Shown here one piece after another: positions 1 to 9,407 of a stretch of DNA of 64,000 nucleotides. The stretch lies in NCBI GenBank assembly GCA_009602735.1, contig WELA01009535.1:839583-903582 (forward strand). Direction: 5' to 3'. This DNA is from Mesotaenium endlicherianum. Its lineage: Eukaryota; Streptophyta; Zygnematophyceae; Zygnematales; Mesotaeniaceae. Numbering within the stretch: position 1 is the stretch's first letter; each line of letters opens with the position of its first letter. Position numbers and translations under genes: made by a program. The notes under the pieces are model-generated. The model saw only the letters and a program-made list of their open reading frames with translations, did not search any database and was not told where the DNA came from.

Positions 1-2
1 TG

Positions 3-845
3 CTCAGCACAGCAAACCACCCTCAGACTGATGGGCAGACTGAAAGAACTAACCGAGTTCTGCAGGAGGTGCTGAGAGCATATATTAACCAAAAACAAGA
101 TAATTGGGATGACCTGTTGCCTCAAATTCAGTTTGCGGTCAACAGTGCGGTGCACGCGTCAACGGGCAAAACTCCTTTTGAACTCAGCCTGGGTAGAGTC
201 CCTAAGTCTCCTCTAGATGTGCTAGGGGAATCTTTAACTCACCCTGAAGGGATTGACAACCCGGTCTCCCTCCAGTTAACTCAGGAGTTTGCTGACACCC
301 TGTCAGAAGTCCAACGAAACTTGCACACGGCCCAAGAAAACCAACAAAAATACGCTAATCAACACCGTCGGGAACTGACATTTTCCAAGGGGGATTTAGT
401 CAAACTGCATTCTCAGCACCTGTACCTCCCTGGTGTGGTCAAGAAAAAGCTTGGCCCTGTCTGGGTCGGTCCATATTCGGTGGTCCGTCGTGTCGGTCAG
501 AATGCTTACAAACTGAACATGTCAGCTGAATACAAGGGGCACCCGGTCTTTAATGTCTCCTTCCTGGAACCGTACATCAAAGGTGATACACTGTTCACAG
601 GTCGGTTCCCTGTCCAACCGGGACCGGTCCCCGCTGTCCGGGACGGCGACCCTGAGGAATATGAGGTCGATGAGATTTTAGACGCTCGCTCGGTCCGTCG
701 ATCGTCTAAATATGTCATGAAATACCTCATTCGATGGAAGGGTTACGATGCCTCTGGGGACACTTGGGAGTTTAAGGACCACTTGACCAATGCCAAAGGG
801 GCGTTGACACGGTTCCACCTTCGGGCCGCTGGAGTCCCTCCATAA
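3..845 (+). CDS. Retrotransposon integrase C-terminal part with chromodomain (partial)
   Basis: The reading frame is open to the window edge, so this is the 3' end of a pol polyprotein. The first residues carry HPQTDGQTER, which holds the catalytic glutamate region of the DDE integrase core. They are followed by the integrase C-terminal SH3-like segment (KKKLGPVWVGPYSVVRRVGQ, about residues 150-170). A chromodomain starts near EYEVDEILDAR and runs through YLIRWKGYDASGDTWE, with aromatic residues where a methyl-lysine cage is expected. In chromoviruses this module steers integration to marked chromatin. The frame is intact to TAA at 843-845. The inverted copy at 63683-64000 has only a few substitutions in the overlap. 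Confidence 0.93.
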   Translation, partial: LSTANHPQTDGQTERTNRVLQEVLRAYINQKQDNWDDLLPQIQFAVNSAVHASTGKTPFELSLGRVPKSPLDVLGESLTHPEGIDNPVSLQLTQEFADTLSEVQRNLHTAQENQQKYANQHRRELTFSKGDLVKLHSQHLYLPGVVKKKLGPVWVGPYSVVRRVGQNAYKLNMSAEYKGHPVFNVSFLEPYIKGDTLFTGRFPVQPGPVPAVRDGDPEEYEVDEILDARSVRRSSKYVMKYLIRWKGYDASGDTWEFKDHLTNAKGALTRFHLRAAGVPP

Positions 846-895
846 CTGTCATTTCAGTTGACACGGGAAGGTGACAGGCGGTCCTGTCTCCATTT

Positions 896-911
896 AAGTT
901 GGAGGGGAAAA
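896..911 (+). promoter_or_regulatory. Polypurine-tract-like motif directly after the chromodomain ORF
   Basis: TAAGTTGGAGGGGAAAA lies about 50 bp after the pol stop codon, where a Ty3/gypsy polypurine tract would sit. The core TAAGTTGGAGGG recurs directly before the real LTR start in the inverted copy (61626-61640). The motif therefore occurs twice in the element, on either side of the extra ORF. Its use as a plus-strand primer is inference. Confidence 0.5.
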
Positions 912-1077
912 TATATGACAGTTAGTGAGCGAGAGCGATAAAAACACACTCATACGTTTATGTGTAGCGCATCGCAACTACGTCAACTTTTAGCAATCAT
1001 CCTGTAAGGTAAACAGCAGCGAAGCCACTATACTAAATACTAACATACTTCCTGCAATCCCTATGACAAAGGTCCAT

Positions 1078-1112
1078 ATCCTACTAACTTGTGCCCTGGT
1101 TACATGTGCAGG
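1078..1112 (+). promoter_or_regulatory. Probable 3' splice site in front of the extra ORF
   Basis: CTACTAACTTGTG matches the consensus branch-point sequence, and CATGTGCAG ends the putative intron 20 bp later. The ATG of the extra ORF (1113) follows after one base. A possible donor, AAG|GTAAAC, lies near 1002. The same sequence stands before the ORF in the inverted copy. This suggests the ORF is translated from a spliced subgenomic RNA rather than by readthrough from pol; that is inference. Confidence 0.5.
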
Positions 1113-2265
1113 ATGGCGCCCACCACACAAAAGGAGGACAGAAAGCGCAAGGCAGAAGAAGCCAGGAGGACAATGGAGCAATACCAGAAGGAGCTGGCGG
1201 CGACGTCCCTCACCAGGAGAGAACAAGAAAGGGTCCGCAAGCAACAAGAGGCGGCAGAAGAGGCACAGAGGAAGAAGGATCAGGAAGCGGAAAACCTCAG
1301 GAAGGCTGAGGAGGAGAGACAGAAGAAACAGCAAGAAGAAGCGGCAGCGGCAGAAGAGGAGAAAAGAAAAAAGATTGAAGCGGACAGACAGAAGAGCTTG
1401 GCCACTTACAGGTATACTGTGGTGGGTGGCCAAAACTTCGATAACCTGAAGGAAGCATTGCTGGCAGCCCAGGAGATCAACAGGCTGGAACAGACAACAC
1501 TGCTACAGAAGGAAGGAGCTACAGCACTGGACAGGTACATCGAGACACACACCGGCGTGGTCCTTTACGAAGATTATGCTAAGATGGTGGGCTATACAGC
1601 AGAGCAGGCCCGGTATCTCGCAGATGATTCAGAGGACAAGCCGGTCCCCATACCGGGAATAGTGGGAGATCAGAGACTCATCCGGATGGTGAGCATGCGG
1701 CCCGATAGCTTTAAGGATACGGTATTCTACCTCACACTCCTGCCAGCTTACAATGAAGTTGAGAGAAGGAGCTGGGAGTACTTGGCCAGGGAAGCAGGAC
1801 AGCAGATGTTCTCTCCCCACTGGTTCCCGTGTAAACTGAGGAAGGCTGAGCACGGACCCCAGTACTACCAGCAGCCAACAGACTGGAGGTGGATGACCGT
1901 CACAAATAAGAAGCAGGAGTGTGACCGAGCCCAACCGGATGACTTCCACTATGGCCTAGACGGCTATCTCATCCTACCACCTCACATTGCCCCTTGGGAC
2001 CCCAGGCTGAATGGATGCCTGAGCAATATGAATGCAGAGACCAAGGAACATAGGAGAAGGGGAAGAGAGTACTTCTCTAAGGGAAAGCATGCCTTTGTCA
2101 AATGGGCAAAGAATGCAGGCAGGATAGATATCAGTAGGCTGAAGGCCAAGCAACCTCCAGCGCGCCCTAAGAAAGGGAGATCAGTAGACTACTCCATGTC
2201 TACTAGGGAGCAGGACGACTTAGTGGACGAGACCCCTACTCTCTCCGAGGAGGAGGATGAGGAGG
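1113..2265 (+). CDS. Extra ORF of family A, N-terminal 384 codons, cut by assembly gap
   Basis: The ATG at 1113 follows the splice acceptor; an in-frame ATG at 1104 is also possible. The protein opens with about 95 residues rich in K, E, R, Q and A with heptad-like spacing, predicted as a long coiled coil. A mixed globular region follows, containing VVGGQNFDNLKEALLAAQE, HTGVVLYEDYAKMVGYTAEQ and DDFHYGLDGYLILPPHIAPW, then an acidic stretch (LSEEEDEE) where the gap begins. No signal peptide, membrane segment, zinc knuckle, RT or protease motif is visible. It is nearly identical to the complete copy at 61739-63415. I do not recognise the family. It lies behind pol, in the position of env in retroviruses, but does not look like an envelope protein. 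Confidence 0.8.
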
Positions 2266-2831
2266 NNNNNNNNNNNNNNNNNNNNNNNNNNNNNNNNNNN
2301 NNNNNNNNNNNNNNNNNNNNNNNNNNNNNNNNNNNNNNNNNNNNNNNNNNNNNNNNNNNNNNNNNNNNNNNNNNNNNNNNNNNNNNNNNNNNNNNNNNNN
2401 NNNNNNNNNNNNNNNNNNNNNNNNNNNNNNNNNNNNNNNNNNNNNNNNNNNNNNNNNNNNNNNNNNNNNNNNNNNNNNNNNNNNNNNNNNNNNNNNNNNN
2501 NNNNNNNNNNNNNNNNNNNNNNNNNNNNNNNNNNNNNNNNNNNNNNNNNNNNNNNNNNNNNNNNNNNNNNNNNNNNNNNNNNNNNNNNNNNNNNNNNNNN
2601 NNNNNNNNNNNNNNNNNNNNNNNNNNNNNNNNNNNNNNNNNNNNNNNNNNNNNNNNNNNNNNNNNNNNNNNNNNNNNNNNNNNNNNNNNNNNNNNNNNNN
2701 NNNNNNNNNNNNNNNNNNNNNNNNNNNNNNNNNNNNNNNNNNNNNNNNNNNNNNNNNNNNNNNNNNNNNNNNNNNNNNNNNNNNNNNNNNNNNNNNNNNN
2801 NNNNNNNNNNNNNNNNNNNNNNNNNNNNNNN
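2266..2831. other. Assembly gap (run of N)
   Basis: There are 566 undetermined bases. The matching interval in the inverted copy (about 61227-62264) is near 1.04 kb, so the printed gap length is probably nominal or the left copy carries a deletion. It hides the C-terminus of the extra ORF, the polypurine tract and the start of the LTR. Confidence 0.99.
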
Positions 2832-3262
2832 ATGTACATATGCTAGGCATTGCTCTCGAGTTCGGCATTTGGAAACGAGGCCAACTCTCTTGTACAGCTT
2901 ACTGAGAGAGATCTGAATCCAAGGCGAGAAGCCATTGATACGCACTGTCTTCTAACCTTGCTTATGTATGAGTTTATTGATTTGCATTATTGATGCTAGT
3001 TTACTCTCATTTGACTGACGAGTATTATTCACAGCTAGTGTGTCGTCCTTTGCCGTTAAACCAGTTAACGGAAAATACCATAAAGATTACTTGCTGATAT
3101 ACAGATCTTTATTAATTGTTAATCGCCAATTTGGTAAGTCGATTCATTTCAGTTGTCCTTTGACCGTTTAACCAGTTAACGGAAAATACCATAAAGATTA
3201 CTTGCTGATATAAAGATCTTTATTAATTGTTAATTGCCTATTTGGTAAGTCGATTCATTTCA
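2832..3262 (+). repeat. 3' portion of family A LTR with an internal 110-bp tandem duplication
   Basis: The sequence matches the end of the LTR at 60905-61625 on the other strand but with clear divergence. A 110-bp segment is repeated in tandem (3045-3154 and 3155-3262). Each copy contains CCAGTTAACGGAAAATACC and ends in TTTGGTAAGTCGATTCATTTCA; the right-hand LTR has one copy. The LTR end lacks the final CA of the right copy (TTTCACA), and family B sequence begins at 3263. Confidence 0.75.
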
Positions 3263-3293
3263 ATCGTCAACTTGGCAAAACTCAACACCGACA

Positions 3294-4464
3294 ATGAAGG
3301 AGAGATGTCACCACCCAGAGTGGAGAAATCAGTTGAAGATGCGGCAGAGTTGCTATACCTTCCAGGGTTTGACCTACCGACAGTCACAAATGAGAAGGAG
3401 ATTCAGGAAGCATTTCCACGTTTTCCTACCCCAGAATTGGATGTATTGGAACTACAAGAACTCAGAACGGATAACTGGGTGAACGACCAATTGATCATGG
3501 AGGGACCCAGCCCGGCTGATCTTTACAACGATCTAAGGTCGCCTACATCAAGCACTCCAACCGACAGACTGCTAGTTTCAGAAGCTACCCACATCAGCTT
3601 CAACAGCCGCAAGAAGTGGCTGCATAGACCGCTAAGGTGGAGCCAACACAAGGAAATTCTCACAGGCGCGCAAGCAGACCAAGAAAGATTGCCCGGGAAG
3701 GGAATGGACCTTTCAGGCCGATGCTGATACGTTACCTCAGGTACAGGGGAACAGCTCAGAGAGAAGGGGTTCTGAAAGGAACCACGGCTCCTCCTCCGCT
3801 ACCTATCCTAGAGATTCTGCAGAGAGAGGGAGAGGATGGCTTAATTCGCAAAGCCATGACTTTGGGAATTCACATTCCCATGGTGCGCCCTTCAACCACT
3901 GGAACGTGGGAGAAAGACAGTTCAGCTCCCAGGATACCTGCAGTGTCGGAAAAGGAACTGGTAGAGCTAAGAAGCACCATAAGCCGCTTGACAGCAGAAA
4001 ATGCTGTATACGCACAACTGGCTGCGGCCCAAAGATCGCAGACTATGACGCAAGCATGGACGGTTACGCCACCAGTCAGGGAGGAGTTTGGCACAACCGT
4101 TGCGCGCATAGCTACCATTGAGCGCGAATGGGGTTGGACAATCGACCCCAGAGTAGATCCAGCATGGTGGCCTTTGCCAAACCCACCCCCACCACGTGAA
4201 GAAGGAGGAACTGGGACCATTTGAACTGCGGCTGATGAAGAAAGATTTTTGAGGCAGCCCATCCGGAGGCGCCTGACCTACGCCTCGCAGCCAGAAAGGC
4301 GACAATCTATCGGGAAAGGTAAGAGGCCTAAGAAGCAGGCCGCCAAGCCTGAGATAGCGGAGGAGCAAGCTGCGAAGCCTGCCACTCCACCGCCTAACAA
4401 TCAGGCAGGAAAGCCTGAAGGCCAAGATGAGGGCGGAAAGCCCCCACCCGGACCCAAAAAGTAG
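3294..4464 (+). pseudogene. Gag-like / pol N-terminal region of family B, frameshifted
   Basis: Three overlapping open stretches in different frames cover this region: 3227-3727 (from about 3294, with PPRVEKSVEDAAELLYLPGF), 3637-4224 (with EKELVELRSTISRLTAENA, a short coiled coil, and a proline-rich tail) and 4249-4464 (K, P and A rich, ending GGKPPPGPKK). The position upstream of RT suggests gag or a gag-pro linker. I see no CCHC knuckle or protease DTG motif. The right-hand copy keeps only the last about 60 bp, from the sequence encoding NQAEKPEGQ onward. The gag assignment rests on position. Confidence 0.5.
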
Positions 4465-4527
4465 CAACTACTGGATGCCTGTGTTGGGGAAAAGCAGCCA
4501 GCAACTGAGGTCTTCACCATTGGAAAT

Positions 4528-6172
4528 ATGGTCTCAGCCCAACCGAGTGCACAAGTAGTACGACTGCTGAAGAAGCACCGCAAGGTGTTTGCTTTTACCA
4601 AAGAGGAAATTGGTAGAACCACCGCCAGTGTGTGTGAAATCACACTAACTACTAATAACCCAGTCAGACTTGGGCCGCATAAGCTCAGTCAGACCAAATG
4701 GGATTGTGTGGAGAAAACCTGCCAGGAGCTGCACAAGCTCGGCATGATTGAAAAATCAACCTCAATACATAGAGCTCCCACGGTAGTAGTTGCCAAGAAG
4801 GACAAAGATGGCAAGTATACAGCCACTCGTATGTGTGGGGACTACAGAAGACTGAACCTACACACGGAGCCAGATAGCTATGTGATGCCTACACCATAAC
4901 GGATCTTTGCAATTGCTACCACCGGAAAGGTGTTCAGCATCATTGGTCTACGCCAAGGGTTCAACCAGATCCATGTGAAAACAGAGGATCGAGGTAAGAC
5001 AGCTTTCTGGGCTCAAAGGGAACTTTGGCAATGGACGGTGATGCCGTTTGGGTTGAAAAATGCCCCAGCTATCTTTCAGAGGACTATGGATAAAGTGCTG
5101 GAGGGGCTGGATTTTGCAAAACCATACATTGATGACGTAGTGGTATTCAGCAAGTCCATAAAGGAGCACCTTGAGCACTTGGAACAAGTGTTCCGACGTC
5201 TAGAGAAATCTCAGATGACACTGCATCCTGGAAAGTGCAAATTCTTTGAGGCACATGTGCCTTACTTAGGACATGAGATTGGGAACAATGCTATGTCCCC
5301 TCAGGCTGTAAAGACTGAAGCCATTTACAAGATACCTGCACCCGCGAATGTGTCTAAGCTGAAAGCTCTGTTAGGGGTAAGCGGATACTATCAAATTTGT
5401 GAAGGATTATAGCAAAATTGCTAAACTCTTGGCAGAACTCCTGGAAAAGGACGTACCTTTTGTGTGGACGGAAGCCCAAGAGAAGGCCATGAACGAGCTC
5501 AAGGAGCGGCTGGTGACAGCCCCAGTCTTACGAACACCTGACTACTCCAAGCCATTCAATCTACACACTTACTGGAGTTGTGTGGGAATTGGCGCAGTAC
5601 TCACTCAGGCCGAAAGTCCTAGAGAGGAGTACGTCATTGCCTATGCCTCGCGCTCTAACAACCGAGCAGAGAGCAACTACTTGTCCTACGAAGGAGAGCT
5701 ACTGGCAGTGGTTTGGGCTGTTGCACATTTCAGAGTATATCTATGGGGGAGGTCTTTCACGCTGATCACAGATCATTCGCCGTTACTCTGGCTGATGAAG
5801 AATGGAGACCTCACTGGTAAACTCGCTCGTTGGGCTCTCAAGCTCCAGGAGTACCAGATGACGGTGATACACCAAGCAGGTATACTCAACAACGACGCTG
5901 ATGGACTCAGCAGGAACCCGGACCCATCCGCAGACGACAGAACAGGGGCTCGAGAAGACGAAGACCCGAGCAGCCCCACAGAATTAGCCGCCTGTCTGGC
6001 CGAAATGGCTAGAATGATAGCATCAGGAGAAGCTGAGCCCCTACCCTTGTTTAGTCCAGAGATCTGGAAAGATCAAGCCACTATGCATTGGTTGAAGACG
6101 AGGACCCATATAGAAGAATTGTCGACAACAAAAAAGGACCAAGTAGGCCATCGGGCTAAAAGGTTTTGCTGA
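4528..6172 (+). pseudogene. Reverse transcriptase-RNase H of family B, broken
   Basis: RT motifs in order: APTVVVAKKDKDGKYT and MCGDYRRLN (fingers), VFSIIGLRQGFNQI (palm, with the usual D replaced by G), MPFGLKNAPAIFQRTMD, the catalytic YIDDVVVFSKS, and LHPGKCKFF...YLGHEI. The connection and RNase H domain follow (FVWTEAQEKAMNELK, YASRSNNRAESNY, LLAVVWAVAHFRVYL, TLITDHSPLLWLM). A TAA stop at about 4897 interrupts the RT, and a frameshift near 5400 separates RT from RNase H. The copy at 59146-60774 has different lesions, so the two decayed independently. Confidence 0.9.
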
Positions 6173-6239
6173 AAACGCAATAACCTCTTCAAGATTGAAG
6201 AAACTGGTCAGGAAAAATTAGTGCCAGAACCACCAAAAG

Positions 6240-7330
6240 ACGAGCTCTGGTGCAGGAAATGCACGAGAATACTGGACACTACGGTGTCAAGAAGACATAC
6301 AGTCTTCTAGAGCTACTGGTGGAGGGGCATGAAGCAGCAGTGTGAGGATGTGATCAAGGCCTGTACAAGCTGCGACCGCATTAAGGCTGGTTTTACGCAG
6401 CAACACCCACACCTGCAACCTCTGCCAATCATGGGCCTAGGCTACCGGTGGAGTTGCGATCTCGCAGATGAGCTACCGCTGTCCAAGCGAGGAAGCAAGT
6501 ACATTATGGTCATGATTGAACATTTTTCTAAGTGGATAGAAGTGGTACCTTTAACCGCTAAGGAAAGCTTGGGGACCGCGGAAGCGCTCCTCAATAGTGT
6601 GATTGTACGTCATGGAGCCCCAGCGGAAGTGCTGACAGACCAAGGGTCTGAATTCCAAGGATCTTTTCAGAAGCTCCTGGATAAATGCTTCATTGACCAT
6701 CGCACTACGTCTCGAGACCACCCACAAGCAGACGGTCTGGCAGAACGAATGGTGCAAACCATTAAGTCTGCTTTATTCTGCCTTGAGCATGATAAGCGTG
6801 ATTGGGATCTGGCCCTGCCATGGCTGGTTATGGGTTACAGATTTAGCAAACAAGCTGCTTTGGCAAATTACTCGCCTTATCAGATCCTGTCTGGAAGAAG
6901 TCCAGTGGTGCCCAGCAGCATCAAACAGGAGATTGAACAGGCGAAAGACCTGGACAGCCCTGACGAACTGCTAAAGATGATGGTACGCCATAAGGCGTTA
7001 TTTGAGCGCATGATGCCAGCTGCACTGGACAATCTGAAAATTGCACAGAAAAGAGACACGCAGCGTTACGCCAGGACGCGAGACGGGAGCTACCGCCTGC
7101 AGATGACGAAGATTCAAGAAGGAGACTTTGTCTACCGCAAGCGGCAGACCAAGACCACCATCGACACCAGTTCAGGTGCAGTGATCTTACGCGTGAAACA
7201 TGCGTTTGACAATGGTGTGCTAGAACTGGAAGGTTCTGATGGTAAAACCATGGGGACCACGTGCAAAATTGTTCGCTATGCCATTTGCCAAATGTTGATC
7301 CCACGGTTAGGGTGGTGCCCGAGGAATTGA
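6240..7330 (+). pseudogene. DDE integrase of family B, frameshifted
   Basis: The zinc-binding N-terminus (HENTGHYG ... CTSCDR) is followed by the core YRWSCDLADELP (first D), VLTDQGSEFQ (second D) and DHPQADGLAER (E), then YSPYQILSGRSP and a C-terminal segment (EGDFVYRKRQTKTT). Compared with the right copy, a few bases are missing near 6315 (SYWWRG region), shifting the frame, and another frameshift near 7245 separates the integrase from the PHD finger. The function in the intact element is insertion of cDNA into chromosomes. Confidence 0.9.
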
Positions 7331-7509
7331 TGCCAGCTACGCCTTGTGCCAGCTGCACAGTGCTGGATGATCAAGAAGCAATGGTGACTTGCGATAAGTG
7401 TGGGGCCCGTTGGCACACTTTCTGCATTTGCGAGGAAGAAATTATGGCAGGACGATGGGAATGTCCTGACTGCCTTCCTAAACCCCCTAGCCGCATGGCT
7501 GGACAATAA
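7261..7509 (+). pseudogene. PHD zinc finger at the C-terminus of family B pol
   Basis: CASC, CDKC, GARWHTFC and WECPDC give the C4-H-C3 spacing of a PHD finger, with the tryptophan two residues before the last cysteine pair. In the right copy the same domain is read in frame with the integrase C-terminal segment (VKHSFDNGVLKLEGSDGK ... PEEL), so it is a fused pol domain and not a separate gene. In this copy a frameshift detaches it. PHD fingers read histone H3 tails, so the likely role is chromatin targeting, in place of the chromodomain used by family A. That role is inference. Confidence 0.85.
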
Positions 7510-7544
7510 TAACTTTCAGCAGAAAAGGCAGGGACGCCTCAGCT

Positions 7545-7556
7545 GAAAGGGAGGGG
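7545..7556 (+). promoter_or_regulatory. Polypurine tract of family B
   Basis: GAAAGGGAGGGG ends immediately before the first base of repeat B1 (TGTAAGAGG). The right copy has the same tract in the same place. Purine tracts at the internal/3' repeat boundary prime plus-strand DNA synthesis in LTR elements. Confidence 0.75.
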
Positions 7557-7860
7557 TGTAAGAGGAATTAAGGCAAGGCAAGTATTTCTTAAATTTTCTG
7601 CTAAGGCTTAAGATAAGCAGATGGTGAGGGCTGAGTGAAGTAGAACAAAGCCCTGAGAGTTGGTCATGGTTGCATGGTGCCAGTTCAAGAACCCAGGGAT
7701 GGGTTAATCTTGGTAAGGCTTGTCACCGACACACGTGCGAAGGCCGATCGACCATGTTTGCCCACACGTGAGGAGGGCCACCGACACATCGACCAGGTCG
7801 AAGGCACACGTGCTGGAAGGCTACGCACGTGCCGAGGGACCGACGCTGTTAGGCACGACA
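7557..7860 (+). repeat. Family B terminal repeat segment B1 (304 bp)
   Basis: It starts TGTAAGAGGAATTAAGGC and ends GGCACGACA. It recurs at 9104-9407 with the same length and about eight differences, and on the minus strand at 57428-57730. After it come GC and TGTC, completing the palindrome GACAGCTGTC. Confidence 0.9.
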
Positions 7861-7862
7861 GC

Positions 7863-9103
7863 TGTCGCGAATACCATCTGTTTGACGGTGTCGCACGCGC
7901 AGCGCAAGCTACGGCCACTCAGGTACAGGTAGTCAACGTTGACTCACCGACCACTTGACTGATTACGTCGCAGTCAGCGGTTGTGTTGGCATCAAGACCA
8001 TTGGCAAGGGGTCAATGTCAATGTGCTCCACACCCAGGAATGGGGAGGTTTTGACAACATAAGACAGCCGCGAGGCTAGAAGCTGGGGATCAGTGATGAG
8101 CCGCCCAGCAGGTACCAAGTCAGGTACTGTGTGACTGGCAGATTAAGCCAAGTCATGGCCGCAAGACCAAGATAGGTTACGGCCGCCCGGTTGGGAATCT
8201 TGAGCAAGTGGCATTGGCTTGTACACGCCGCTCAGGAATTCTTAGCCATGAGCCAATTAGGCGTGACTGCCAGCTGAGAAGCTAAGCAGGCACGCGCGAC
8301 AATCACGAGGTGTGCATGCATGCCGACTGACTACGAGCTTGAGTTGAGCATGGCTAAGCAGAAGCTGCATGCAGCTGAACTTGTGACTAAGCACTGGCAT
8401 TCTCGAGAGAGGATAATGTGTGGTGTCTGAGAAGGCACGAGCTCTGTCTGAAGCTGTCTCATTCGTGCTCGCATCGGTGTCGAAGGAAGCTAAAGAAGCA
8501 GAAGGAGCGCAAAGAAGAAGGAGTTTCCAAGGCCTTAGAAGAGCCAGGGCGCCAGGCTTCTGCCGACGCTAGAAGATTTTCGCTCTAAAGTGTACCATAG
8601 AAAGATTAGGTCTCAAGAGTTCCCAAGAGAGGATCTCACTGGTAGTAAGTAAAGGGCTGCAGAATAGAATCCATTAGGAGATTAGCACAGATTTGGGTCA
8701 AGCGCCACCAAGCGTGCGAAGGCCACTTAAAATGGTGAGTGCTGTGTTAGTTTCCAGGTTCTCTGAAGTCTCTATTGTCGAATTGCTAATAGCAAGGGTA
8801 GTATTAACAAGCAAATGCTCTCAGCGAAGAACTGAGTGAGCCCAGCCAAGCAGTGAAGAGCTGTTAAGGCGCGGTATTGAGCGAAGAACTCAGACCAGGC
8901 CAGCATAGATGTGCAGTTCAGAGTTTTGTAAGCTATGACTTGTGGAAAGTTAAGCAAAAGTCTTGAAGGGCGAATCTCTCTGACCTGGACCTTGCCTGTC
9001 AAGCTACTTAGACGTAATTTTTGCAAACTACCAACTTGTTCATTCTGTAAACCCTCAACTTGGGCAAAAGCCTGTGTAGAAGTAAGACGCTTCCGTCCTA
9101 CTA
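7863..9103 (+). repeat. Family B terminal repeat segment A2 (1.24 kb)
   Basis: It starts TGTCGCGAATACC and runs to the second copy of the B segment. It lies between B1 and B2. No A1 partner is in the window because the 5' end is lost. A diverged relative of its 3' half (GCGAAGAACTCAGACC...GGCCAGCATAG...GAGTTTTGTAAGC) occurs at 16394-16900. Confidence 0.8.
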
Positions 9104-9407
9104 TGTAAGAGGAATTAAGGCAAGGCAAGTATTGTTTAAATTTTATGCTAAGGCTTAAGATAAGCAGATGGTGAGGGCTGAGTGAAGTAGAACAAAGCCC
9201 TGAGAGTTGGTCATGGTTGCATGGTGCCAGTTCAGGAACCCAGGGATGGGTTAACCCTGGTAAGGCTTGTCACCGACACACGTGCGAAGGCCGATCGACC
9301 ATGTTTGCCCACACGTGAGGAGGGCCACCGACATATCGACCAGGTCGAAGGCACACATGCTGGAAGGCTACGCACGTGCCGAGGGACCGACGCTGTTAGG
9401 CACGACA
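9104..9407 (+). repeat. Family B terminal repeat segment B2 (304 bp)
   Basis: Second copy of the 7557-7860 segment, ending exactly at GGCACGACA. The following CTTCTTTGATCC is unrelated to the A2 start, so the element ends at GACA. Confidence 0.9.

Larger units (their letters stand above)
1..3262 (+). mobile_element. Family A: 3' part of a chromodomain Ty3/gypsy retrotransposon
   Basis: This is the 3' end of an LTR element entering from beyond the window: integrase end plus chromodomain (3-845), an extra ORF (from 1113), an assembly gap, then an LTR end finishing at TTTCA (3262). The reverse-complement copy at 60905-64000 supplies the order that the gap hides: extra ORF, polypurine tract, LTR, then family B sequence. 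Outside the gap, 1-2265 and its counterpart differ at only a few positions, while 2832-3262 and its counterpart are visibly more diverged (roughly one base in ten by eye). The reverse transcriptase and the 5' LTR are not in the window. Confidence 0.85.
3263..9407 (+). mobile_element. Family B Ty3/gypsy element, left copy, 5' truncated, split direct repeat ends
   Basis: Order: gag-like region (3294-4464), RT and RNase H (4528-6172), integrase (6240-7330), PHD finger (7261-7509), G-rich tract (7545-7556), then terminal repeats B1 (7557-7860), A2 (7863-9103) and B2 (9104-9407). The 5' terminal repeat is missing, since an A-type LTR abuts the gag region. Several frameshifts and stops make it non-coding today. 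Its diverged relative is 57422-60904 on the minus strand. Confidence 0.85.

Noticed and set aside
2189-2945. ORFs across the N run
   Set aside because: They consist mostly of undetermined residues.
7557-9103. Ordinary LTR of family B running from TGTAAGAG to the next TGTAAGAG
   Set aside because: It starts with TG right after the purine tract, but it would end in CTACTA instead of CA, and the element continues with a 304-bp repeat ending exactly at GACA. The A2-B2 reading explains both families.
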